A DNA stretch of 64,000 nucleotides from Glaciecola sp947496235 (GCF_050306235.1 NZ_JBLWFH010000005.1:62001-126000), one strand, 5' to 3'. Shown: positions 37,701 to 46,290, counted from the stretch's first letter. Notes: generated from the sequence alone by a model not told the origin. A program made the numbers and translations.

Positions 37701-38116
37701 GGTTTAATGCCAATGCACTTACCAGCTACACACCTGTATTCTTCGGTTATGAAAATGGAGATAGTTGGATCAGCATGATCCCTGGCGGTCACCAGGCTTC
37801 TCCTAACGCTATGGTTTGGTCAGGTACGGCTTGGTATGACGCCTTCACCGACCAGCAACTGGAAACAGGGACTTGGTATCATATGGTAATGGTAAACAAC
37901 CAAGGGGCTATGACGATTTACTTAAATGGACAAATAGCGTTTGAAGGCGCTGGCTTCCCTGATGTGTTTAGTCCAGCACCATTAACTTCCTTTACCTTAG
38001 GGGCAAACTTCTGGGATGCTGCATTTAACGGCATGATCGATGAAGTTTATGTTTTCGATGACACATTAAATCAAACGGATGTGACGCAGATTTATGAGTC
38101 TCAACGTCCTGAATAA
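34748..38116 (+). CDS. GH43 arabinanase-type lipoprotein with two LamG-like domains
   Basis: The 1122-residue protein starts with a lipoprotein signal (VAAVLFGCG, Cys near residue 19). The catalytic five-bladed propeller covers about residues 50-390. It has the expected acidic residues in GVHDPSVIRLDDG (base), NAIDPDVFFDKEG (modulator) and YSAIEGPFMLYS (acid), plus HNSAYYDESTGQYFNIFHTR, as in endo-1,5-alpha-L-arabinanases. After a linker come two units, each an atrophied bacterial Ig-like domain (WTSSHPDYL and WTSSNPAVV) with a concanavalin-like LamG domain (YSFEGELNDELS and YSFDNDDLTETS). These probably bind sugar. It would act at the cell surface on arabinan. A ribosome-binding site (GAGG) precedes the ATG. 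The second GH43 gene lies downstream after a terminator hairpin. Confidence 0.88.
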   Translation: MRWNKVLLSAGVAAVLFGCGDGTQQEVGGAVQAPENTPPVIVPDPTFPTDVTFTEVGVHDPSVIRLDDGTFYIFGSHMAFASSTDLFNWTQLNPSAASNEEAAANTPLFNTYETQAAEGISWVGGHIGSWASDVIQLADGKYYFYYNHCALPSTGNCVSRSYLGVAVSDDIEGPYENLGLILTTGHEGAENPGINGEDYDGNVHPNAIDPDVFFDKEGRLWMVYGSYSGGIWIMELDPDTGMALPEQGYGTKLMGGFYSAIEGPFMLYSPETDYYYLFTSFGGFAAADGYNMRISRSRNPDGPFLDSQGQDMIGASGAWSAIEPYGNKIMGGFMYDVNPGESGSDNGYMAPGHNSAYYDESTGQYFNIFHTRFPNSGEIHNVRVHEMFMNQDDWLVVAPHRYVPIEGENIVDEADLFGTFKLINHGSDINREAALSGYITLEDYNEISGEYTGLWYYEADNIVRLYIDGLGDFRGVASWQYNENAQAFVPTFSAIDEEGVAIWGSKLLIDDDTVALTNTLDAMTFPEMTTFNLSLPAIGANGAEITWTSSHPDYLEVTGVPEQPNASYLGVVTRPNVGSGDAEVSITATATLNGVSQSRTYTIGIPARVAYNRVAHYSFEGELNDELSNYAAATQTGDRPDNTGTVSYAVGQNGQAVMLDGTNGVRLPDGIINSYDYTVSMWLNADALNTFTTAFFGDAGADGWMSLVPQSWDGNIMLWSNSALKGSNPWFDGITGVPMMLDTWTHVAFSVNKGVVKIYIDGVQTTETGGLPDMFTGKEAVFTLGVNPFDIPFIGMIDELKFYDTALTEGEIRNLDVTPLTDQELLASAADILDLGDLSAVVSNLPMSPSGPYASAIEWTSSNPAVVSTKGVVTRPANGENDALVTLTANISLNGSTTTKTFEATVRALGLPDPVVHYSFDNDDLTETSGMYDAGVVTGANLGAATEESAFSEGVVGRALDMSGNYGIQLPDNLIGDNTYAISVWFNANALTSYTPVFFGYENGDSWISMIPGGHQASPNAMVWSGTAWYDAFTDQQLETGTWYHMVMVNNQGAMTIYLNGQIAFEGAGFPDVFSPAPLTSFTLGANFWDAAFNGMIDEVYVFDDTLNQTDVTQIYESQRPE

Positions 38117-38138
38117 GGTTAATTTAAGTTAAATTATG

Positions 38139-38165
38139 CCGGCATCTAAAAGGTGCCGGTTTTTT
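38139..38165 (+). terminator. Intrinsic terminator after the GH43 lipoprotein gene
   Basis: CCGGCA (38139-38144), a nine-base loop, TGCCGG (38154-38159), then six T bases. It lies between two GH43 genes of the same strand, so it may partly uncouple their expression. Confidence 0.75.
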
Positions 38166-38209
38166 CATTTTTACCCATTTTTAAATTAAGTATTAGCATA
38201 GGAAACATT

Positions 38210-39172
38210 ATGCGAGTAAGAAGTTTATTTCCAATTTTAGCAACAGTAATTGCGACAGCGTCTTGGGCTAATAATCCTATTATAACGGACGTATTCACCG
38301 CAGACCCAGCAGCGCTTGTGCATGAAGATAGGGTTTATTTGTATACAGGACATGATGAAGCACCTAATAATAATGTATTTTTTGAAATGCATGATTGGCT
38401 GGCGTTCAGTTCTACTGACATGGTGAACTGGACAGCTCATGGCCCTATAATGAAAGCGATTGATTTTAAATGGGCAAAAGGTGATGCGTGGGCGTCACAT
38501 ATGGTAGAAAAAGACGGTAAATTTTATTTTTATACTACCGTTAGGCACAAAGATGATAAACCCGGCTTTGCCATTGGTGTGGCCACTTCAGATTCACCAA
38601 CAGGGCCATTCAAAGATGCCATAGGCAAAGCCTTAGTCACCGATGACATGACTAAACAGACGCCCAATGACTGGGATGATATAGATCCAGCAATCTTCAT
38701 TGAAGAAAATGGCGACACCTACATGTTCTTTGGTAACTTGATGCCCAAATTCGTCAAGTTGAAAGATAATATGCTTGAACTAGATGGTGAAATCAAAACA
38801 CTTGATTTACCAAGATTTACCGAAGCGGCTTGGGTGCATAAAAAGGGGGATAATTATTATCTTAGCTATGCTTGTGAATTCCCAGAAAAAATTTGTTATG
38901 CAATGAGTAAAAGTATTCATGGCCCTTGGGAATTCAAAGGTATTTTGAATGAAATAGCGGGCAATACTGAAACTAATCACCAATCCATAATCGAGTTTAA
39001 AGGACAAGATTATTTTATTTACCATACCGGAGCAATACCACCGAAAGAAGGTCAAGAAAGCGGCGGAAGATTTCGACGTTCGGTGGCTATTGACCATCTT
39101 TATTATAACGATGACGGGACTTTGAAACGAGTCATTATGACCACGGAAGGTATCCAAAAACCAGTGGAGTAG
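38210..39172 (+). CDS. Exported GH43-family glycosidase (arabinofuranosidase/xylosidase type)
   Basis: The frame opens at 38153 inside the terminator. The ATG at 38210, preceded by AGGAAAC, gives a clear signal peptide (MRVRSLFPILATVIATASWA). The 320-residue product is a single catalytic propeller. Candidate catalytic acids lie in TDVFTADPAALVHEDRVYL (Asp base), WDDIDPAIFIEENGDTYMFF (Asp) and RFTEAAWVHKKGDNYYLSY (Glu acid). It lacks extra binding domains. It probably releases arabinose from the oligosaccharides made by the preceding lipoprotein and works in the periplasm. Exact specificity within family 43 (arabinofuranosidase or xylosidase) cannot be read from sequence. Confidence 0.86.
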   Translation: MRVRSLFPILATVIATASWANNPIITDVFTADPAALVHEDRVYLYTGHDEAPNNNVFFEMHDWLAFSSTDMVNWTAHGPIMKAIDFKWAKGDAWASHMVEKDGKFYFYTTVRHKDDKPGFAIGVATSDSPTGPFKDAIGKALVTDDMTKQTPNDWDDIDPAIFIEENGDTYMFFGNLMPKFVKLKDNMLELDGEIKTLDLPRFTEAAWVHKKGDNYYLSYACEFPEKICYAMSKSIHGPWEFKGILNEIAGNTETNHQSIIEFKGQDYFIYHTGAIPPKEGQESGGRFRRSVAIDHLYYNDDGTLKRVIMTTEGIQKPVE

Positions 39173-39181
39173 CTCAGGAAT

Positions 39182-39210
39182 GGGCGTCAACTTTTACTGT
39201 TTTGACGCCC
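39182..39210. terminator. Hairpin between convergent genes
   Basis: GGGCGTCAA (39182-39190) and TTGACGCCC (39202-39210) form a perfect nine-base stem with an 11-base loop between the GH43 and ydcH stops. It lacks a clear downstream T-run on either strand, so termination efficiency is uncertain. Confidence 0.5.
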
Positions 39211-39219
39211 CTAAATGAT

Positions 39220-39471
39220 TTACTGTAAGGCTTCTTCTTTTTTCACCATTGCAAATAACTTATCTTTTAACTGCACACGTAATAATTTCTGCTGTTCCAA
39301 ATATTCATCCGAAGATGGATGGTCACCAGATTCAATATTGTATATCTCGTTATCTATTTCTGTGTATTCATCTAGCGTGCGCGCAAAATGTGCATCGTTC
39401 ATTTTTAAATGACGAATAGTGTGATGATGTTCTGGAAATTCTTTTAGTAAACCATGTTTTTCAAGTGACAT
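39220..39471 (-). CDS. ydcH: YdcH-family (DUF465) small protein
   Basis: This 83-residue charged helical protein matches the YdcH/DUF465 family. It has an N-terminal KEFPEHHHTIRHLKMNDAHFARTLDEYTEIDNEIYNIE and a C-terminal QQKLLRVQLKDKLFAMVKKEE, with the typical F-P-E-H and D-H-F/D-A-H-F elements. The family is widespread in proteobacteria and of unknown function. It is a single gene, convergent with the GH43 gene. The symbol is a family name only. Confidence 0.86.
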   Translation of the reverse strand: MSLEKHGLLKEFPEHHHTIRHLKMNDAHFARTLDEYTEIDNEIYNIESGDHPSSDEYLEQQKLLRVQLKDKLFAMVKKEEALQ

Positions 39472-39632
39472 GCGTTTTTCCTTTATGTGTTAATTGTTGA
39501 AATCTTTAGTAACAGTATGGCACTACCAGTTAGCTTGTTTTTGATCTTGATCAGAATACTATATTGATACTAAATTTTTGTGCGTATGAACGCATAAATG
39601 TTTAATAATTAATTAGTAGGTGGGTGAACTAG

Positions 39633-40763
39633 ATGCCAGAAGCGTTTAAAGAAAAATTTTCGATCTCCTTGATTCGAACAATTGCGGATGGCATTGCTGC
39701 GCAAGCCAAAGGGTTTAACGCAGCGGCTTTTGTAGGTACAGCTTCAGAAAATCTTTCGAATTTAGAACTCAAGCAACGTTCTACTCAAATTACGCTAGCA
39801 TTGGACCAACATTTACAAGGCGATTTTAGCGAGCTTTGTGATCATCTGGTAGCTACGCTTACCCCTATGCAATCTCATGATGACTTAATGCCCGATCAAG
39901 CACAGAGTATTGATGGTTGGGCGATTATGCCTATGGCAGATTTTATCACTTTACGTGGATTACGTCAGCCAAGTATAGATAAAGCCTTGTGGGCTCTGCA
40001 GCAAATGACCAAGCGGTTTACAGCAGAATTTGCCATTCGCCCTTTCTTACTTGAAAGGACATCCGAAACGCTAGAAAAGTTACAACAGTGGGTTGTAGAT
40101 CCAAGTCATCATGTCAGAAGACTCGTCAGCGAAGGGACTCGTCCACGGTTGCCTTGGGGCATTCAGTTAACTGACTTTGTACGAGAACCCGGTCCAGTAT
40201 TAAGTCTGCTTTCCCAGTTAAAGGACGATAACTCAGAATATGTGCGTAGGTCAGTTGCCAATAACCTTAATGATATAGGTAAAGATCACCCCGAACGTTT
40301 GATTGAAACCGCTAGGCTTTGGAATAAGAAGACTACCCCTTTTCGTCAGAAATTAGTCCGCCATGCTTGCCGAACGCTGTTAAAAAAAGGCAATCCAGAG
40401 GTACTTGATATTTTTGGATATGCCCCACCTCAGTTGAAAAATGTCAGTATTACACTGTCTAAAAAGAAAGTCTGTCAGGGCGATGACTTACTAATTACGT
40501 TAAAAGCAGATTCGAGAATTGATCAAGAACAATCATTGATGATCGATTATCGGGTATACCATAAAAAAGCCAATGGACAGCTATCGCCCAAGGTGTTCAA
40601 GTGGAAAATTTTGAATTTGGCAGCGAATGGGAAGTTATCAGCCAGCAAAAAGCATAGCTTTAAACCTGTTACTACAAGAAAATACTATGCTGGTGAACAT
40701 AAAATAGCAGTGTTAATAAATGGCGTTGAATATTCGGCCAATACTTTTTATCTTGAGGAGTAA
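39633..40763 (+). CDS. alkC: DNA alkylation repair glycosylase, AlkC type
   Basis: The 376-residue protein starts PEAFKEKFSISLIRTIADGI and has the HEAT-like helical core of the AlkC/AlkD superfamily (about residues 1-265). This includes WVVDPSHHVRRLVSEGTRPRLPW and DNSEYVRRSVANNLNDIGKDHP. Residues about 270-376 form a beta-rich Ig-like domain (VSITLSKKKVCQGDDLLITLKA to FYLEE), which is diagnostic of the AlkC branch that excises N3- and N1-alkylated bases. The ATG follows a GGTGGGTGA sequence. A DUF2252 gene starts seven bases after the stop and is probably co-transcribed. Confidence 0.85.
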   Translation: MPEAFKEKFSISLIRTIADGIAAQAKGFNAAAFVGTASENLSNLELKQRSTQITLALDQHLQGDFSELCDHLVATLTPMQSHDDLMPDQAQSIDGWAIMPMADFITLRGLRQPSIDKALWALQQMTKRFTAEFAIRPFLLERTSETLEKLQQWVVDPSHHVRRLVSEGTRPRLPWGIQLTDFVREPGPVLSLLSQLKDDNSEYVRRSVANNLNDIGKDHPERLIETARLWNKKTTPFRQKLVRHACRTLLKKGNPEVLDIFGYAPPQLKNVSITLSKKKVCQGDDLLITLKADSRIDQEQSLMIDYRVYHKKANGQLSPKVFKWKILNLAANGKLSASKKHSFKPVTTRKYYAGEHKIAVLINGVEYSANTFYLEE

Positions 40764-40769
40764 AATGTG

Positions 40770-42098
40770 ATGACTAGAAGACGCTTGATTGACAACGAAT
40801 TAGGCAGAATTGATGGCTGCTTTCCGGGAAGCCAATTTCCTAAACACCAAAAAATGTGTACTAGTCCCTTTGTTTTTTATCGAGGTTCATCCCAACTCTT
40901 TTATGCTGATTTAGCCTCGGGGCATTTATCTTTGCCTAGTGTACAAAATATTCCGTTAACCACAATTATGGGCGACTGTCATACCTCAAATTTTGGCTTT
41001 TTCACTGAAGAAGGCTCCCATGCAGAACGCATCGTGTTTTCCATCAATGATTTTGATGATGCTTGTATAGGGCATGGCGTATGGGACCTCATCAGGTTAC
41101 TTGTTAGTTTGCCGTTAGTAGCCGACCATTGTGATGGCGTGGTTAAAGGTATTTATAGTTCTGAAAAAGACTATTCAAACAAGCTTGTTGTGAACGAACA
41201 AAATGTGCTTAACGCCATGGAAACATTACTCGATAGTTATTTATTAGTACTGCAACAAGGATTGGCTCGAAAATCCAATGAAGAGAATTTTTTGGATTTA
41301 ACCTTTGAAGACTTTGCAACGCCTTCACCTTTGCAAAAACGTTATCAAAAAGCCGCTAGATTAATTTTAGGTGGTGATAAGTTTTTACAAAAAAGTGCGC
41401 TGGCTAAAGCGGTTGATTTGACCCAGTTTCCCCTTACTTTTCGAGATAGACCGACAAAATTTAAAGGCCTTACAAAAGATAAAGAGACCAGCTTACGACA
41501 TGCATTAGCTCCTTATTTTTTCCAAGACATTTTAGACATAGTGGCGAGAGTTGGCTCAGGTACTGGTTCTGTCAATATGGATAGATACTATGCACTTATT
41601 GGACCTAAAAACATACACCACATGTCTCAGATTGGACTCTGTCATGTAGTAGAGGTAAAGCAACAAAGGGTGGCGGCACCTATTTATTACTTTCCTGATA
41701 TTCACCATCAAAATCAACTAAATCCTGCACACTTAACGGTTAAATGTCAGAGACGGATTCAGCGTCGAACGGATTATGTATTAGATGAAGCATTTTTTGA
41801 TCAGGAACACTGGTTGGTGCGTTCAAGACATCACGCAAAAGTTGGAATTGACCCAGAACATATTGGTATTGGTGAAGTGAATCGACACCAAGGTGGATTA
41901 GCTTTTTACGCCAGTGCCTGCGCTCAAGAGCTGGCCAGAGCCCATTGTCGAGGCGATAGGTTTTCCCTAGATTATGAAAAATCTATGGCAAAATATATTG
42001 AAGATCACAAAGTCGCCTTGCTTGATAGTGCCCAATCTTATGCTCAACAAGTGATAAAAGATTGGCAATATCTATGCGAAAGAGAGGGCTGTAGTTAA
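40770..42098 (+). CDS. DUF2252-family protein (kinase-like fold)
   Basis: The 442-residue protein has the DUF2252 signatures: CTSPFVFYRGSSQLFYADL, TIMGDCHTSNFGFF, and SINDFDDACIGHGVWDLIRLLVSL. The HxxN and DFDD motifs resemble the catalytic and metal-binding loops of aminoglycoside-phosphotransferase-like kinases. Late motifs are RVGSGTGSVNMDRYYALIG and HQGGLAFYASACAQELARAHCRGD. Substrate unknown. The frame also allows a GTG at 40767; the ATG at 40770 is preferred, nine bases after GAGGAG. It follows alkC with a seven-base gap, but a shared function is only inferred from spacing. Confidence 0.84.
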   Translation: MTRRRLIDNELGRIDGCFPGSQFPKHQKMCTSPFVFYRGSSQLFYADLASGHLSLPSVQNIPLTTIMGDCHTSNFGFFTEEGSHAERIVFSINDFDDACIGHGVWDLIRLLVSLPLVADHCDGVVKGIYSSEKDYSNKLVVNEQNVLNAMETLLDSYLLVLQQGLARKSNEENFLDLTFEDFATPSPLQKRYQKAARLILGGDKFLQKSALAKAVDLTQFPLTFRDRPTKFKGLTKDKETSLRHALAPYFFQDILDIVARVGSGTGSVNMDRYYALIGPKNIHHMSQIGLCHVVEVKQQRVAAPIYYFPDIHHQNQLNPAHLTVKCQRRIQRRTDYVLDEAFFDQEHWLVRSRHHAKVGIDPEHIGIGEVNRHQGGLAFYASACAQELARAHCRGDRFSLDYEKSMAKYIEDHKVALLDSAQSYAQQVIKDWQYLCEREGCS

Positions 42099-42107
42099 TC
42101 AGCCCTC
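42084..42107. terminator. Hairpin overlapping the DUF2252 stop codon
   Basis: Perfect eight-base arms GAGGGCTG (42084-42091) and CAGCCCTC (42100-42107) enclose an eight-base loop that contains the TAA stop. It lies between two convergent genes and could end transcription in both directions, although the T-run is absent. Confidence 0.5.
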
Positions 42108-42113
42108 AAATGC

Positions 42114-43832
42114 TTAGTGCAAATTAAACATCTTGCCAAACCAGTCGGTACGCATCACTCTAGCTTCACCTCTACCATTCGATTCAGATGCTGCTTGTAA
42201 GTCACCATCGCGCACGATAATTACATGAAGATCGCCAAATCGACTTTGTCGGGTGGTATAACCCATAGCTTCTAGCTCAGCTAAAACGTCTTTTGCAAAG
42301 CCACTATGATAGCGAATTTCGTTTTTGGGCAATAATTGATGATGGAATCGTGGCGAATCTACCACTTTTTGGACGGGTAAATTAAATTCTAATGCATTTA
42401 AAATACTTTGATAAACAGACGTCAGTATTGTTGTACCACCTGGAGAGCCAGTAACCATTTTTATTTTATTGCCTTCCAATACTATTGTTGGCGTCATTGA
42501 ACTTAACATTCTCTTATGTGGCTGTATTTCGTTGGCCACACCACCAATAGCACCAAAGAAGTTTGGAACACCGGGTTTGGCACTAAAATCGTCCATTTCG
42601 TCATTCAATAGGAAACCTGCACCATCGACAACCATGCCGCTACCAAAGCCTAAATTAATGGTAGTTGTGTTAGACACAGCATTACCAAATTTATCGACAA
42701 TTGAAAAATGCGTTGTATCTTCACTTTCTGGTAATCCTGGCTTAACCTCTTCGGTAACCGATATGGAATCTAATGAAACTTCTTCGGCCCGCTGAGCTAA
42801 ATAGTCATCAGTTAATAATGCAGCACTTGGCACGGTGTAAAAATCAGGATCGCCCAAATACTCACCTCTATCGGCAAATACGCGTTTACCAATCTCAGAC
42901 AACACGTGGGTATAAAGTAAATCGTTATGCTTGAACTCAATACCTTTGTCTTTAACTAAGTCATACATTTGTAACCACTGATTAATCGCTATGCCACCAG
43001 AAGAGGGGGGTGCGGCGCTGACTAGGGTATATCCACGCCAAGTTGACTTAATAGGTTCACGCCATTTTGCTTCGTAGCCGGCTAGATCTGCTTCGGTAAT
43101 TAATCCATCATGTTCAAGCATAAACTGGCTAATTAAACGGGCAGTTTCTCCTTTGTAGAAACCATCGCGGCCAGCGTTTTGAATGCGTTTAAGTGTTTCA
43201 GCTAAAGCAGGCTGTTTAAATACTTTGTTCGCTTGGGCATGAGCAAAATATTTGGCAAAATTGACCTCAATGTTGTTTTGCTTTAAACGGCTTATGTAGC
43301 CAATGATATGCGCCTCAAGTTTATCAGGTACCACAAAGCCTTCTTCTGCAAGCTTGATGGCTGGAGCGACTAGATCTTCCCAAGGCAGAGAGCCATATTT
43401 TTCGTGCGCCGCCCACATACCAGCGACAGTGCCTGGAACACCAGAAGCTAAGGCACCAAAAATCGATTTATAAGGGTCAACTTCACCATTTTCGTTGATG
43501 TACATATCGGTAAATGCTGCTGCTGGCGCCTGTTCACGATAATCTAAGAAATCGCTCTTTCCTTCATAGTGCACTACCATAAATCCGCCGCCACCAATGT
43601 TGCCAGCTTCTGGAAAAGTAACTGCAAGACTAAATTGTGCAGCAATGGCTGCATCTATGGCATTTCCGCCTTTATCTAATATCTGTTCGGCTACATCTGC
43701 TGCAAACTTATCCGGCATAGCAACTGCCTGTTGTTGCTTTTTAATCGGGTTTTTAAGTGGCGATTGAGGGTGATGAGAACATCCAACTACAAATAGAATG
43801 AGAAACAGTGCGATAAAAGATTGTAATGACAT
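42114..43832 (-). CDS. ggt: Gamma-glutamyltransferase (lipoprotein)
   Basis: The open frame reaches a TTG at 43841, but the ATG at 43832 is preferred. It gives a lipoprotein signal (SFIALFLILFVVGCSHH). The 572-residue protein has the N-terminal nucleophile hydrolase layout: GGNAIDAAIAAQFSLAVTFPEAGNIGGGGFMVVH near the start, AASGVPGTVAGMW, and the autocatalytic cleavage point in SEDTTHFSIVDKFGNAVSNTT with the nucleophilic Thr near residue 372. It ends with MLSSMTPTIV and GSPGGTTILTSVYQ. The enzyme hydrolyses or transfers the gamma-glutamyl group of glutathione and gamma-glutamyl peptides in the periplasm. It is a single gene, not closely spaced with neighbours. Confidence 0.92.
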   Translation of the reverse strand: MSLQSFIALFLILFVVGCSHHPQSPLKNPIKKQQQAVAMPDKFAADVAEQILDKGGNAIDAAIAAQFSLAVTFPEAGNIGGGGFMVVHYEGKSDFLDYREQAPAAAFTDMYINENGEVDPYKSIFGALASGVPGTVAGMWAAHEKYGSLPWEDLVAPAIKLAEEGFVVPDKLEAHIIGYISRLKQNNIEVNFAKYFAHAQANKVFKQPALAETLKRIQNAGRDGFYKGETARLISQFMLEHDGLITEADLAGYEAKWREPIKSTWRGYTLVSAAPPSSGGIAINQWLQMYDLVKDKGIEFKHNDLLYTHVLSEIGKRVFADRGEYLGDPDFYTVPSAALLTDDYLAQRAEEVSLDSISVTEEVKPGLPESEDTTHFSIVDKFGNAVSNTTTINLGFGSGMVVDGAGFLLNDEMDDFSAKPGVPNFFGAIGGVANEIQPHKRMLSSMTPTIVLEGNKIKMVTGSPGGTTILTSVYQSILNALEFNLPVQKVVDSPRFHHQLLPKNEIRYHSGFAKDVLAELEAMGYTTRQSRFGDLHVIIVRDGDLQAASESNGRGEARVMRTDWFGKMFNLH

Positions 43833-43924
43833 GCTGTGCAACTTATAAATATTTTGGCATTACAGTAGCAGTGGGCGCTTAAAGGTTCAACATTTACAGA
43901 CCATTTGCCCATATAAATCTTGTG

Positions 43925-44527
43925 CTATAACCAGCCTTTTTGTTTGGCAATTCGATAAGCATCTATGCGATTAGTTGCGTTTAGTTTCGCAATAGCATCG
44001 GATAAGTAGTTGCGGACGGTGCCTTCAGATAAAAACAGTTTTTGTGAAATCTCCTGTGTTTTTACGCCCTGACCGGCTAATTCGAGCGCTCGCCCTTCTT
44101 TGGTAGATAATGGATTTTTGTCTTCAAGTGCCATCATGGCAAGTTCAGGATCGACCACTTTTTTACCAGAAATTACTTTTTTTATACTGGCAATTAGATA
44201 GTCGCTATTTGCTTCTTTTAAAATGAAACCAGAAACGCCGAGTTTTAGGGAGCGGCTAATATACCCTGGTTTTGCAAAAGTGGTCATTATAATCACCTTG
44301 GTGTCATAGCTTGATAGCACTTGCTCAGCTAATGCAATGCCTGATACATGGGGCATTTCAATATCGGTTAAGATAATATCGGGGCAGGTATTTTGTTCTA
44401 ACCAGTCAATGGCTTCTTGCCCATTTGAACATTTCCCAATCACTGTCAGATCATCTTCCAAAGATAATAGGGTAGCTATTGCATCTCTCACCAGCACCTG
44501 ATCTTCAACCACCAAAATCTTCGTCAT
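43925..44527 (-). CDS. NarL/DesR-family response regulator
   Basis: The 200-residue protein has a receiver domain (ILVVEDQVLVRDAIATLLS with acidic residues 8-9; phospho-acceptor Asp55 in DIILTDIEMPHVSGIA). It also has a LuxR-type helix-turn-helix near residues 135-190 (GVKTQEISQKLFLSEGTVRNYLSDAIAKL). Its start overlaps the histidine kinase stop by four bases (ATGA), so the pair is translationally coupled. The short N-Y-L-S-D-A-I-A-K-L recognition helix is typical of DesR-type regulators. The target genes are unknown; the membrane protein gene upstream at 45688 is a natural candidate. Confidence 0.88.
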   Translation of the reverse strand: MTKILVVEDQVLVRDAIATLLSLEDDLTVIGKCSNGQEAIDWLEQNTCPDIILTDIEMPHVSGIALAEQVLSSYDTKVIIMTTFAKPGYISRSLKLGVSGFILKEANSDYLIASIKKVISGKKVVDPELAMMALEDKNPLSTKEGRALELAGQGVKTQEISQKLFLSEGTVRNYLSDAIAKLNATNRIDAYRIAKQKGWL

Positions 44528-45648
44528 GCTTTAACCTCCAGATTATTTTTTGTATCTAGTTGCAAACATAAGTACATCCCGTTGTTTACCTCGATAGATA
44601 GTTCACCGCCCAACAATTGCGCCCGTTCTTGCATGCCTTTAATGCCATTGCCAGCTATGAAGTCATCTAATTTTCCGTTGTCTTTGATTCCAAGTCGCAA
44701 GCCTTGATTTTCGCGATTCAATTGAACCCAAACTTGATCTCCGTCGCTATGACGCAAGATATTAGTTACCGCTTCTTTTAAAAAAAGTGCTAGGTTAGTT
44801 TCTTCATATGGGGTTAATTGAGAAATTATCTCAGACGCTATATCAACGGTAGTGCTAAAGCCTTTCTCCTTTAATAATTGAACAGCTTTATCGATTTCAT
44901 TTTCTAAACTGAGGCGTTTCATATCAGAAACCGCTTGTCGAATTTCGCTTAATAAACTTTGAGAAAGTTGCACTAAATCTTTGAGTTCCGCTTTAACATC
45001 GTCGTATCTTTGCTTTTCCAGCATTTTATTGGCCACTTGTGCTTTTAACGATATACCACTCAGCGCATGCCCAGCCAAATCATGTAAATCTCGACCTATT
45101 CGCTCCCTTTCGGCTACTGTACTTAAGCGCGCCATTGCCTCTTGAGTTTGAGCGTCTTTTTGTCTGTGAATAGTTTCATTGCGTTCCATAAAGCCGAAAC
45201 CGAACATCACTAGTACATTAATTGCCGCTACACCTACGAAATAAACCTGCGTTTGAAGGTTGGAGAAGTACAGCATCACTAACCAAGCAAGAATTGCTAA
45301 ATTTATCGGTATAGCAATAGATGGCTTGTAGTAATAACCGCTAATAAAACTCGCAAAGGCAAATAAAAAAGCACCGCCTAAATTGAACCAACTGGCAATA
45401 CAAATAAGACAAAATAATGGTACTAGACCGTATTTTAGCTTGTTAAAACTTAGATGAATGCAAATCAAATAACCAACAATAAAACCTGAATAAAATACCA
45501 AAGCGAGAATAATGTCATTGACCTCCACCTTTGGCATAAAAAACAGGGGTACAAAATAAAACAGAGAAAATATCAGCGATGAATAGGACCACTTTTTCTT
45601 TACTCCTTTACCCAAAAGAGGGGGGTGAAAGTTAGTTGTCATTGTCAT
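44524..45648 (-). CDS. DesK-type membrane sensor histidine kinase
   Basis: The 374-residue protein has about five to six membrane helices (residues about 23-150) and then a HisKA_3 dimerisation domain, ERERIGRDLHDLAGHALSGI, with the phospho-acceptor His189. A HATPase domain follows, with the N-box LKEAVTNILRHSDGDQVWV and the G-box NGIKGMQERAQLLGG. The helix-only sensor part resembles thermosensor or membrane-state kinases of the DesK family rather than ligand-binding kinases. It is followed by its regulator, and a 200-residue membrane protein precedes it by 39 bases. The signal is unknown. Confidence 0.87.
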   Translation of the reverse strand: MTMTTNFHPPLLGKGVKKKWSYSSLIFSLFYFVPLFFMPKVEVNDIILALVFYSGFIVGYLICIHLSFNKLKYGLVPLFCLICIASWFNLGGAFLFAFASFISGYYYKPSIAIPINLAILAWLVMLYFSNLQTQVYFVGVAAINVLVMFGFGFMERNETIHRQKDAQTQEAMARLSTVAERERIGRDLHDLAGHALSGISLKAQVANKMLEKQRYDDVKAELKDLVQLSQSLLSEIRQAVSDMKRLSLENEIDKAVQLLKEKGFSTTVDIASEIISQLTPYEETNLALFLKEAVTNILRHSDGDQVWVQLNRENQGLRLGIKDNGKLDDFIAGNGIKGMQERAQLLGGELSIEVNNGMYLCLQLDTKNNLEVKA

Positions 45649-45687
45649 CGCTTGCTAATACTCCCAAGTTTTTAAGCTAGAAATGGA

Positions 45688-46290
45688 TTAATTTGTCTGC
45701 TCTAGCATATTGTTTTGATGCTGATTACTGGCATTGTGCTCGCGTCTTACTTTGCGATAACGCCTTTCTAGGGCAACTAAACTAACAATATAAATTAAAA
45801 CAATTACCAGAGAAATAGCTTCATATCTGTGCTCAGGAAATAAGAACCATGCGCCCAAAACCAATAGAGTTCTCGCTACAGTATGGAAATAACCAACCCA
45901 ATGTTGAATTGCCCAAGATAACGGCATCCACATCAGCCCCGTTAAAATACCTACACTCAATGGAATGGTTGTGTGATCTATAGTCCCTACAGGGATAGCA
46001 ATAGCAAATACCATAAGTGACATAATCATGCCGACATAAAAAAGACCGTCAAAGGATGTTTTAGCATTCCCTTTGTCAAAGAAACGTTCTCCAGTAATGT
46101 AGGACAAAGCGGCGCCTATATAAAAAATCGACCCTGTGCCTATATACAAGATCCAAACTTTCAAGAAATCACTGATAAAGGGAGATACTAATCCAATACC
46201 CGCCCAAACCAAAGTACCGGCGATAGGCATTGCGATAAAGCGTTTTTGTTTAAATATCTCTCTTTGTTGTTCCAAGGTTAATGTTTGCAT
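45688..46290 (-). CDS. Membrane protein resembling DUF7010 family
   Basis: The 200-residue protein has about six hydrophobic helices between residues 18 and 170 and a charged C-terminal tail. The pattern QQREIFKQKRFIAMPIAGTLVW at the start and VGILTGLMWMPLSWAIQHWVGYFH later resembles small six-helix membrane proteins annotated DUF7010, though I hold this only moderately. It lies directly upstream of the DesK/DesR-like pair on the same strand with a 39-base gap and could be part of that sensing unit. Function unknown. Confidence 0.6.
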   Translation of the reverse strand: MQTLTLEQQREIFKQKRFIAMPIAGTLVWAGIGLVSPFISDFLKVWILYIGTGSIFYIGAALSYITGERFFDKGNAKTSFDGLFYVGMIMSLMVFAIAIPVGTIDHTTIPLSVGILTGLMWMPLSWAIQHWVGYFHTVARTLLVLGAWFLFPEHRYEAISLVIVLIYIVSLVALERRYRKVRREHNASNQHQNNMLEQTN

